Shown here in pieces: positions 34,225-42,820 of a DNA stretch of 64,000 nt (position 1 is its first letter; the number at the start of each line of letters is the position of its first letter). The DNA comes from Puccinia triticina (lineage: Eukaryota; Basidiomycota; Pucciniomycetes; Pucciniales; Pucciniaceae), in assembly GCF_026914185.1 (NCBI RefSeq), contig NC_070574.1:1302501-1366500 (forward strand). The letters are read 5' to 3'. Both the position numbers and the translations under genes were made by a program. Below the pieces are notes generated by a model that saw only the letters and a program-made list of their open reading frames with translations, ran no database searches and was not told where the DNA came from.

Positions 34225-34248
34225 GGCAAACACCAAAGGAGATCTGAC

Positions 34249-34889
34249 TAAAGTAGGCCCTTGTCTTCCACTTCTTGATGCATGACCGTTTCTTCCAGAA
34301 TCTTCTCATTGGTCTGCGGAGCTTTTGGATACTGGAATGTCTTTTTTCTGCCTGGAAACCCTCCCCCCCTCATGGCCAGGCTTGTCTTTTCACCTGTGTT
34401 ACTTACCTAGTGCTCAATGATCAATCTATATAGCAAAGTGTTTATGGTGTACATATTTTTCTTCAGTCCTATTATCTTTCCACAAGGCGTTGTCAACACT
34501 CAAACCCACCCCGGTGGTGGCCCGTGGGTAGGTGGGTCAAGGGTGTACATAAAAATATCCTTGTAATACATATGCTAGCCTCAATCAGAGATTCACCTTG
34601 GCCAGTTCTGGCCCCACTCCCATTGTCAAGTTATCGTTGTCTGTCATCGGTTGATTATCAATTTTTCGGCAAGTCTTCCTAATGTTGAAGCAGAAATACA
34701 TCATAGAAATAGGAGAGACCTGCCGCCTTAACTGCTTAAACTGTACCCACCATCTGCTCCTCAACGCGGCCTCATTATCTTACGACCCCAAATCTCTTGA
34801 GGCATTTGGAGTACCTCTCCCAGTTTCATCCGCCCCCTCACCTGCTTATTGTTTGACTAAAAAACTACTTGAGCACTCCGGCCCTCAAA
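34249..34889. other. Intergenic, 640 bp
   Basis: This lies between two unknown genes. A short frame at 34682-34912 gives no recognisable protein. The stretch probably holds the 3' UTR of one gene and the promoter of the next; I see no clear TATA. Confidence 0.4.
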
Positions 34890-36219
34890 ATGAACCTGGA
34901 CCAGCAGGATGAACCACCGATCATTTTTGAACCAGCTCTCTCTGAAGTTGAGTCCATCTTCTGGGCCCCGTTGCCGGTTGTCCCGGAAATTCTGCGTGGC
35001 GCCGGTCAAGGATGTTTCATACACAGACCATTCTTGGATCTTACCCTTGGTAATTCGGATTTCCCTTTTGTGGACTCACACAAAACATACCCCTTTACTT
35101 ACTGCCCCATTCATCATTGTTTAATCATCAGACTCTTCTACTGATGATAGTGAATACATGCCACTTGAACCAATGTGCCAACATCTTGCATGAATTGAAT
35201 TACGACTGAACAATCTAGCCGAGTGCGTTGATCAAATGAATCATGCCGCAAACATCTCTTCTGGCGATGACTCCAGAGTCAACATACCTGCCCCGGCAAC
35301 TTCCACTCATATCCATGATTATTGTTGAACTATGCAATCCAAAATGTTCTCTGTTGCGACCGCTAATGTGTTCTCGAATCCTGACGTTTTTGGGAGCCTC
35401 ACTCCTCAGGAGAGAGCCGTGGTTACGGACTGGCCACCTAGTACGCCCATCACCCCAGCTATCCTGGAAAGCATCAACTCCGTCCGCACCAGGGCACTGA
35501 TCAGTTTCTCCTGTGATTTGCAATCTGAAATACTTGCTGCGACCAAAACCCAAATTATTGAACATGCAAATCTTTTTGAAGTGCTCAACCATTCAGACCA
35601 CGCATTTCTTCACTCCAATTCAAAGCCTGTGGATGTGTATGAAAGATCAATCTTTGAGTTAGCTCAGCTTGAATCTGAAGTGATGGATAAAGTGATTACC
35701 AATTTGGGGCCAGCCGTCTTGCTTGATGGCAATGAATTATTTCAAGCAGTCAATACTGAACTTCAGCAAAACATCCGCGTTGCTTGCTTGAAAGATACCA
35801 TCCTCCAATCGCGCGTCTCAAAGAAGCAAATTCTAGTGCTTTTGAACCATCACAACATGATTGATCCCCCCCGCCACAAACAATAACATTGTGGGGCTCA
35901 TGCCACCTCTGGACCAGTCGCCTCCACCTCCGGACCAGCAGCTTCCACCTCCGAGCCCAAAGCTTCTGCCTCCGGCCCAGTAGCTTCTGCCTCCGGCCCA
36001 GTAGCTTCAGCCTCCGGCCCAGTAGCTTCTGCCTCCAGCCCAGTAGCTTCCGCCTCCGGCCCAGGACTTTCCACCTCCGGCGCAGTCTCTGGCCCAGCAG
36101 CCCCCACCGTGGGCACAGTCCATTCACCTAACAAGCACATTCAGGACTCAGGTTCATCCAAAACGCTTTCTGAGAGTGAAAGTCAAGCCGAGCCGGAATC
36201 AAAGCGCAGCAAAATCTGA
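34890..36219 (+). pseudogene. Two-exon gene with GPVASAS repeats, three internal stops
   Basis: Exon 1 34890-35049 (MNLDQQDEPPIIFEPALSEV), intron 35050-35131 (GTAATT...CATCAG, 82 bp), exon 2 35132-36219. Together they are 1,248 nt, exactly 416 codons, interrupted only by TGA at 35191, TGA at 35326 and TAA at 35884. The middle part is helical (ERSIFELAQLESEVMDKVIT, NLGPAVLLDGNELFQAV). The tail is a 7-residue tandem repeat (GPVASAS) and then a short basic end (ESKRSKI) like a nuclear signal. The NLGPAVLLDGNELF segment matches NL-like DLGTRIFLEDAPFW in the neighbour at 31397, suggesting ancient tandem paralogues. No known domain is recognised. Confidence 0.55.
35901..36098. repeat. 21 bp coding minisatellite
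   Basis: About nine imperfect copies of a 21 bp unit (GGCCCAGTAGCTTCTGCCTCC type) encode GPVASAS/GPVASTS in the frame of the gene at 34890. The unit keeps the triplet frame, as expected if it expanded while coding. Confidence 0.85.
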
Positions 36220-37022
36220 ATTACTCAGGACAATACCGTGACTCAAACAACAAAAACGACCAAATTGATTTTTTGCGCTAAATTCATGTTGCACATTTGT
36301 TGAGTAGAAGAAATCATGTATTAAATAAGATTACATGAGCCCATGACCACAACTTACAAGTGACACAAGACTACGTAATTCCTTTTCTTCTTTAATATTC
36401 AATCCTTACAATTGCGACAGATCAAGCCAATATTCAGAAATTTTTTGTTGGCTCAGAAGCTAATGTCCACACAGCCCATTTCTTTTGGCTCATCATTTGC
36501 AATGAAAGTTTGCAAGTTGCTACATGTTGTCTCTGTCTCCAATTGTGAATCTCAGGCGGACACATGAGCCATGATTCAAAAATATTTTTGATCCACAATG
36601 GGAACTCGCGGTCTGCCCCGTCCTGTTCCCCTTGAAGTGGTATGCTTGAACAAAAAGTACTATATTAGAAACTGTTTTTTTCAGCTCACGGGCTAAGTGA
36701 ACCATTGAACTTTGGCCACTGTCTAAGTTCTCTTGAGCGGGGCCTAAACTAACTGCACCGCGACTTAAAGTGGAGGGAATCCCCTTTATGTGGCCAAAAG
36801 CCAACCTCCCTTTCTTTGAAGGATGTACAGACCTCAACATTCATATTCAATTTAAATTGCTCTTCCCTCCCAAACGGTGCAGGAGAGCAATTCATCATAT
36901 TTGCTTTGGGTAGATATTTGTTTTCACTTCATCCTTTAGATCCAGAAAATAATAGCAATTAATTATTGGCCTTTTCTAGTCCAACCCAAAATCACCAACA
37001 CTACATTCATTAATTATTAGCC
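36220..37022. other. Intergenic, 800 bp
   Basis: AT-rich sequence with no recognised gene. A minus-strand frame at 36520-36840 has no recognisable product. It probably contains the 3' UTR of the gene at 34890 and the promoter of the gene at 37023. Confidence 0.4.
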
Positions 37023-39526
37023 ATGCCTCCAGCCCCGCCCCCAAGACACAGCAGTAGACTAAAAACCCTTCCAACAAAGAAGCAAACTGACAAATCGCTT
37101 AATCCCCTTCCCAACCAGAGGAAACAGAAGTCCAATTTGATTGGCAATACCAGCAACAGTGACGATTTGGACATATTACGGCCGAATTCTCAAAAAAAAA
37201 AAAAAAAAAAAACAACATCATTCTGTTTCAAGTGAAACCGGAGGGCCGTCCAATGCCAGCGACTTCTGTGCAGAAGGATTCCAGTCAGGAGAATCGAGCA
37301 AGACAGATGGAAGCGTTGACAAGACAGACAGTGAGATACATGATATTCTAGGAAGTAGCAAACAGGACTCTGAAGATGATCGGCACAAAAAAGCCAAGGC
37401 GCCCAAAAAGAAGAGAAGTGTGAGGACAATGTTGTAAACGCTGCGCTGCGCTAAAAAAAGCGGTCATTTAGCGCAGCGCAGCGGTCACATGGCTACGTCC
37501 CAGAGGCACGTAGCGGAAGCTGTTGAAAAAACCGCTGCGCTACTCGCTATGCGCAGCGGTTGACCGCTACCCACTCAGGGCAATTAGTGATAGTGCAGCG
37601 GAAGTGAAAATCCGCTGCGCTATCCGCTAATTTAGCGGATAGCGGAATTTAACTGCATGTTAAACCTCTTTTAACATGATTGAGACCATTTCCTTTCTTC
37701 TTTTTCAAACCGCTGCGCTACTGCTGAAGCGCAGCGGTTCAGCGCTATGTGACCGCTTTTTTTAGCGCGCTAAAATTATCTTTTTTTTCCCAGGAAAACA
37801 AAAAGCGGTTAGCGCAGCGGTCTGGCCGCTGCGCGCAGCGTTTAGCGCAGCGGCACAAAAAACCGCTGCGCTAACCGCTTTGCTGCGCTAAAAGCAGCGC
37901 AGCTGTTACAACGTTGGTGAGGACGACCGGAAAGGAAAAGGCAAAAGCCAAGGCATCCAACAAGACCGGTAAGATCAAGAAGAGAAAGACCAAGGACAAG
38001 GGCGGAAAGAGATTACCGGGAAAGGCAAGGGAAAAAAGAGCGATGACGCCAAGGGAGGTGGTGTTGGGGGGGGGGGGGGGGGTTGTAAGCCATGACATCA
38101 CTTCTAGTACTTCTGGTCGGAATGCTCTCAACAATTTTGACCGTGTATCCCTTCAAGAAATGGAGGACACATTGCGCCGTGTAGGTTATGATAGCACTAC
38201 TGGCAAAACTCACGCGCAGTTGGCACGACTATGCCAGGTTTACAAACCACTAAGTGAGCCCTTCACAGGTTTTTCAAATAATGCTTACATAGCTGACCTC
38301 ACCGTGGTTTTCTATTCATACATACAATTATACAATTTATACATGTACATATCCAGTCTGAAACCTCCTGCCAACCTCTTATGCCATTGCAGGCCCTTCA
38401 AACACCGGTAATGGAAGTCCAACGGATTGTGTCCCACCCTCTCAAGATCAAAACTCGCCAGTTAGGCCCATCGGTAAGTGGCTCTCTGTATACCTTCCCA
38501 GTTTGTATTCAAACGGCAATCAAGTAACTGAACCTGTGTCATCTCTTATGCAGCTCGGAAAGGTCTGACAGCTTCTTTGCACGCAGGGAATTCCCACACC
38601 ATTGATGAAGCGGATGCGGAAGGATTGGGAAACCCAACGGCCACAAATCCTGAACATCATCAAGGATCGGGGACATTGGATGCAAGTAACCAAACCGCAA
38701 GATTGTCAGCCTCTTCCCCCGCAGGGCCTTCCCACACCATTGACGAAGCGGCCGCAGAAAAATTGGGAAACTCAGATGCAAGTAACCAAACGGTCAAAAA
38801 TTGTGAACCTTGTCACGGATCGGGAACCTTGGATGCAAGTAACCAAACAGTGAGAAACGGAGCAGTTGACAACTTGATATTGTTGGAAACTCCAGACTCC
38901 AGTCCCGCAGTTGGTGTGAGTTTGAACAAAAAGTGAGTCAAGTTATCTAGCATTCTGTTGTCTCATTTTAGATTCTGACACAATACCAAACCCAAAAATT
39001 CACCAGTCAGACTCTTGGGATCAGAAAGTCAAGAGGGAGACCATCCTCATCATTGCTCAGAAGCTCCTCAGAACCCCAGGTATTTCTTTTTGTTCTTGAT
39101 GCGTAGCTCCTCATTGAGCTTTCTGAACACTCACGTGATTCAACCTCCAGCTCGGATGTTGAAATGCATGATGAAGAGAATGCTAACACTCTCACCCAAC
39201 TTGATGCAAATTCCATAGTTGGCTTAACTCGCTGTATCAAAGATGTACAACGCAGCCAGGAAAATCTTTGGCAATTGTTGAAGTCTACATTGCAAAAAAC
39301 GTCAGAGCTCCAGGACGATTTGAATACAGTACTCAGTAATCAGCGCAATATGGCCAAAACCCTTGATTCAGTTTCACAACAGTTGACAGAAGACCGACAC
39401 AAGGATACCCCGAGTGCTGCTTCTACAAGTAGTACCAAAAAGCGCTGCAAAAGAAAATCCGATTCATCTGAAAACTCCTTGCCTCCATGTCAGCGCAAGT
39501 TTGGAGTGCCTTGTTCAACCATGTGA
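37023..39526 (+). pseudogene. Lys/Arg-rich SAP-like gene interrupted by a foldback element
   Basis: Starts MPPAPPPRHSSRLKTLPTKK. A 20 bp A-tract at about 37191-37211 puts the next part (SSETGGPSNASDFCAEGF ... KKAKAPKKKRSVRTM) in another frame. At 37435 a foldback element enters. Removing it and one 9 bp duplication joins the two sides in one frame, continuing KEKAKAKASNKTGKIKKRK. A run of 17 G at 38066-38082 follows. Then comes a SAP-like segment, VSLQEMEDTLRRVGYDSTTG then HAQLARLCQVY. Later exons include a repeated SHTIDEA-AE-LGN segment (38577-38936) and a coiled-coil region (39164-39526, LWQLLKSTLQKTSELQDDLN). Basic clusters suggest a nuclear or DNA-binding protein. Exon joins beyond 38250 are uncertain. 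Confidence 0.5.
37435..37907. mobile_element. Second CpG-rich foldback element, 9 bp target duplication
   Basis: A 473 bp segment built of permuted AGCGCAGCGG/CCGCTGCGC words has imperfect inverted ends (AAACGCTGCGCTG and CAGCGCAGCTGTT). It is flanked by ACAATGTTG (37426-37434) and ACAACGTTG (37908-37916), a 9 bp duplication with one mismatch. Architecture and duplication length match the element at 22491-22954, though the repeated word differs. Non-coding. Confidence 0.8.
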
Positions 39527-40482
39527 TTTTTCTAGGAGTTTTGGGCTGATAATTTAGGGGCAGGCTAAATCCACACCAAAAAGTTACTCAATCCACTCCA
39601 AAAATGGAGTGAACAATAGTCCACTCCAACTTTCATTGGAGTGAACCATAGTCTACTCCAAATTTTGTTGGAGTGAAAAAAATTATACTCCAAAAAAGCC
39701 TGTTTTTTGGAGTGTACCCATGATGCACTCCAAAAATTTTGGAGTAAACCCAATTCCACTCCAAAAATATTTTTTCCAAGGGAGATTTTTTTCATTTTTT
39801 TTTTGGAGTGCACAGATGTTCACTCCAAATTTATTGGAGTGGATTAAGGCTTCTCAAATTTAAAAAAATGCAATTTTGAATCTGTATAACAACTTTGAAA
39901 AATGTATACTCCAAGTTCTTGGGATGGAGTACCAGGAAAACTTTATAGCAGTAATATGCAGGTTACATGAATCAACCTAATTGAATCCCCTCAAATTTAT
40001 TTCTGGTGAAGGTTTTAGTCATTGTAGAAACTGAAAGAATTGTACATACATCATTTTTGATGTATTTTAAATACACATATGATGCTGACATAAGGTTTTG
40101 TTCCTCTTTGAGAACCCTGAATTCTTTCACTAGAATATTTTGGAAAACCACTCCAATAAATTTGGAGTGAACGTCCGTGCACTCCAAAAAAATGAATAAT
40201 TTTACTTTGGAAAAAATTTTTTTGGAGTGGAATTTGGTTCACTCCAAAATTTTTGGAGTGCATCATGGTTACACTCCAAAAAACAGGCTTTTTTGGAGTG
40301 TAATTTTGTTCACTCCAACAAAATTTGGAGTAGACTATGGTTCACTCCAATGAAAGTTGGAGTGGACTACTGTTCACTCCATTTTTGGAGTGGATGAAGT
40401 AATTTTTTGGTGTGGATTTAGCCTGCCCCATAATTTAATATATGTGAACACCAATAATATCTAGGAACTTATTTAACAACAT
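39527..40482. other. Region between coding segments, mostly an inverted-repeat element
   Basis: Apart from the element at 39557-40429 this holds only about 30 bp on the left and 53 bp on the right (ATAATTTAATATATG...). Without the insertion the coiled-coil frame ending at 39526 and the frame starting at 40483 would lie only about 75 bp apart, so they may be exons of a single gene. Confidence 0.4.
39557..40429. mobile_element. 873 bp inverted-repeat element (hAT-like), 8 bp duplication
   Basis: The ends GGGGCAGGCTAAATCCACAC and its exact inverse are part of inverted arms of nearly 290 bp each, made of repeated CACTCCAAA/TTTGGAGTG words. Perfect 8 bp duplications ATAATTTA flank it (39549-39556 and 40430-40437). 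The central 300 bp is AT-rich with no coding frame. The 8 bp duplication fits hAT or some Mutator-like transposons. Non-autonomous. Confidence 0.92.
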
Positions 40483-41596
40483 ATGGAGGCTCTCCTTGGT
40501 TGGACGCTGGGCAACAGTGGCCGGTGTGCACCTTCCCCCCCCTCTTCTCCAGAAAAAAGGCGCTGGTTTGAACAAAATCCGGATTCCAACAGCTCTGAGG
40601 CCTCAGAAGGCGCAGATAACCCGGACAATATTCGGGGGGGACCTTTGCACGCGGAAGCTTCAGAGCAACAACTAACAATCATGCGCAAGATGTTACAGGC
40701 AAAGGGTATGGCGCGCTTCCGCCCAGATCTTTGTACGTCAGTTGCCGATTCAACAAACAAATTCTGTTGGGAAGTTGCAAAGGATATTTTCCTTAAGTTG
40801 GTGGAGTTTAAAGAATACACCAGTCTTCAGCCCAAAGAGACAACTCCAGAAGCAATATTAAACGGAATCAGAGGATATGCCAAAGACCGATTATTCCGCT
40901 TGTGTGTCACTTGCTGGCCTGTTTTTTTTTTCCTCAATGCAACAAACTTTACTGATTTGCCTCCCTTTGAAACAATAGATGGCCTGAGAATAAAACATGA
41001 AGCCCGGAACACCTAGCTGAGACAAAAAAAACTCGGCTTCAAAATGTCCGGAAGCACAATGTATATCACATTAAAGACTCTGACTGATCCACAACATGAA
41101 ACTGATTATTTCTTTTGTCTTACAGCTCAAGCAAATTTGCCGGGAAACTGCTTTACAAATCGGTGGTCTGCAAGATCTAATCCCCATCATTCAAAGTTGC
41201 TGCAGCAATGATGAAACCAATGACAAAGCCATACCCGCACCAATTCAATCCAAGTACCCGCAGAAGTTTTGCAAAACCAGAACTTTACCCTGGCAAAGCA
41301 AAGATGTTCAACGGATCTTTCTTTTGCTAGACAACTATTGAGAACTCCAACTAAGTGGCGCAATTCATGGGCGCAGAGGATCACCTGGTCAAATCCGCCG
41401 TCGACCACTTGAGGGTCAGACACCTAGCCTAATCAAACCAGCAACAGAACTTCCAAAAGAATGCTATGGCCCCACATGGTTACAAAAGCAAAGCAGACCC
41501 CTTCTGGCTGGTTTGAAGATGACTCATGAAAGTAAAAGAATTTTGCCGGCCCTTAAAGCGTGCATTGCTGAGGCTGCTGTGGAGCTAGTCAAGTGA
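40483..41596 (+). pseudogene. Unknown protein gene, one intron, decayed
   Basis: The frame at 40483-41016 (MEALLGWTLGNSGRCAPSPP) includes MRKMLQAKGMARFRPDLC, WEVAKDIFLKLVEFKEYTSL and ILNGIRGYAKDRLFRLCVTC. After TAG at 41014 it stays readable (QKKLGFK). An acceptor TCTTACAG at about 41125 opens LKQICRETALQIGGLQDLIP and IQSCCSNDETND. A TGA at 41339 interrupts, and the frame continues (ELQLSGAIHGRRGSPGQIRR, ECYGPTWLQKQ) to TGA at 41594. The C-terminal half has the composition of a conserved soluble protein but I do not recognise a domain. It may be the 3' part of the gene at 37023. Confidence 0.45.
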
Positions 41597-42109
41597 AGTT
41601 TTTGGATTAGTGGTCAAGTTATTGTTTTGTTGGTCCTTGAATTATTTTGTAAAATGGATTATTTTTGCATGTGTGGCTTATTTGTTTTCAGTTCTCAAAC
41701 CTTGGCAAAAAATACACGGTAGAAATAAACCAAATGTCAAACTTATCATTCCTCATTGTAGATATGTAGTTGTTTTAATGTAATGAACTAATAATTGTAT
41801 CTTTCTTGCAAATCATATGGATGAAACCCACATTGTGCCTGCGTGCCAGAAAATGAACCTTTCTAATGTCCTTGTTTAACTTTCAAACGTAAGCAGAGAG
41901 GAGCAGTAGACCTTTATCATCGCCAAAGATGATCCCTCCCAGAATCCTCTGCGGGCAATGATAATTCCTTCCTGAATAGTCTTGCCAGGGAGGATTGCAA
42001 TCCGGCTTCACCACCTACCCGGATCCTTTGCCAGAAAACTGGAAAGTTTGTGTTTTTATGTAACAAATGCAACTGTATGTTTACGCCGTTGTAGGGACAC
42101 AAAGAGACT
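41597..42109. other. Intergenic, 510 bp
   Basis: AT-rich, no recognised gene or repeat. The satellite begins near 42110. Confidence 0.4.
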
Positions 42110-42350
42110 TTGGGGGTTGGTAAAAATTTTTGTCACCATCTGGCAGAAGGAATCCCACGCTGGGATGAGATATAGTGGCAGAAACACCAACAAACTACCA
42201 AAGTTGTGATATTTGGGAACTGATCAGACTGTAGCTGCTGCATTTGGGGGTTAATTTGTGGTCAGTAAAGGTACATAATGAATCTTTGGGCGCTTTTTAA
42301 CATGTTGGTCACCATCTGGTAGAAGAATTCTCAAGCTGGGATGAGATATA
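42110..42350 (+). repeat. Satellite array 2, left fragment
   Basis: About 1.4 units of the 173 bp satellite in forward orientation (TCCCACGCTGGGATGAGATA, AGTGGCAGAAACACCAACAA, TGATCAGACTGTAGCTGC). Copia-2 interrupts it at GAGATATA; the array resumes at 57637 after the nested elements. Confidence 0.9.
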
Positions 42351-42693
42351 TGTTAAGAATACAGGTCTAGCTCTTCCATCTTATGTTTTTTCGTCTAGTT
42401 GTGTGCTACATACATGTCTCTCATATTTCACTCAGATGTCACAGATTGTAGTTAGTCTACCTGAGGCAGCGGGTGTGGAAGGACTTCTTTCCTCATCCTT
42501 CCACATCATCCTCACTCACCGGCGCCTTGTGCCTGCTGTCCTCAGGTATAGTTATCACTTCTCTTTTCTTTCTTTTCTTTCTTTCTGTTTCTCTCTTCCT
42601 TTCATCTTGTCTGATATGAAATCAATCCTTCCACATCATCCTCACTCACCGGCGCCTTGTGCCCGCTGTCCTCAGCCCCTGTCTCGCTCATCA
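42351..42693 (+). repeat. Copia-2 5' LTR
   Basis: 343 bp, TGTTAAGAATACAGG ... GCTCATCA. Inside it a 43 bp segment (CTTCCACATCATCCTCACTC...) is directly repeated at about 42497 and 42630. The same internal duplication exists in the 3' copy. Confidence 0.9.
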
Positions 42694-42709
42694 GGTTATG
42701 AGTCCCAGC
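42694..42709 (+). promoter_or_regulatory. Copia-2 primer-binding site, tRNA-Met anticodon-arm type
   Basis: Directly after the LTR end (CTCATCA) comes GGTTATGAGTCCCAG. It closely resembles the complement of the anticodon arm of initiator tRNA-Met (CTCATAACC), as used by Drosophila copia and Ty5. Priming from a cleaved tRNA is inferred from this match. Confidence 0.6.
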
Positions 42710-42820
42710 TAGCTTCCAGCTACGACCAGCATTGCCAAGCACGTAAAAGATTGGCTTTTCGAGTGAATCTATTCTGTGGACCCACCAATAAGGATCATAC
42801 ATTTTTGCCTCTCCAGCACG

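Larger units (their letters stand above)
31397..34248 (+). pseudogene. Unknown spliced gene with coiled-coil repeats, interrupted by a solo LTR
   Basis: Exon 1 31397-31493 (MSSDSEPTNGSTPTSDPC), intron 31494-31562 (GTGAGA...CTGCAG), exon 2 from 31563 with two similar heptad-like segments (LHDLEARVDTLIRSCGIYGL and FETLEQTKVLIRGCGIFEL), donor at 31776. A later exon (about 31950-32690) has an Ala/Ser-rich low-complexity stretch (AAGLATSSAAGTAAS), then YSELAGSQVMLIEELHGRVG and KEVVEDLGTRIFLEDAPFW. TGA codons at 31739, 32022 and 32646 sit where the frame otherwise continues. The Pro/Ser-rich end reaches 33399, where a solo LTR entered. With LTR and one duplication removed, the frame stops 7 codons later at about 34248. 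It has distant similarity to the gene at 34890-36219. Function is unknown. Confidence 0.5.

Noticed and set aside
31397..36219. Secreted effector candidates
   Set aside because: Neither gene begins with a signal peptide; the starts are polar and the ends basic.
38066..38082. Run of 17 G as a telomere-like or G-quadruplex element
   Set aside because: It is a plain homopolymer with no repeated TTAGGG-type unit; it is more important as a likely frameshift or sequencing-error site.
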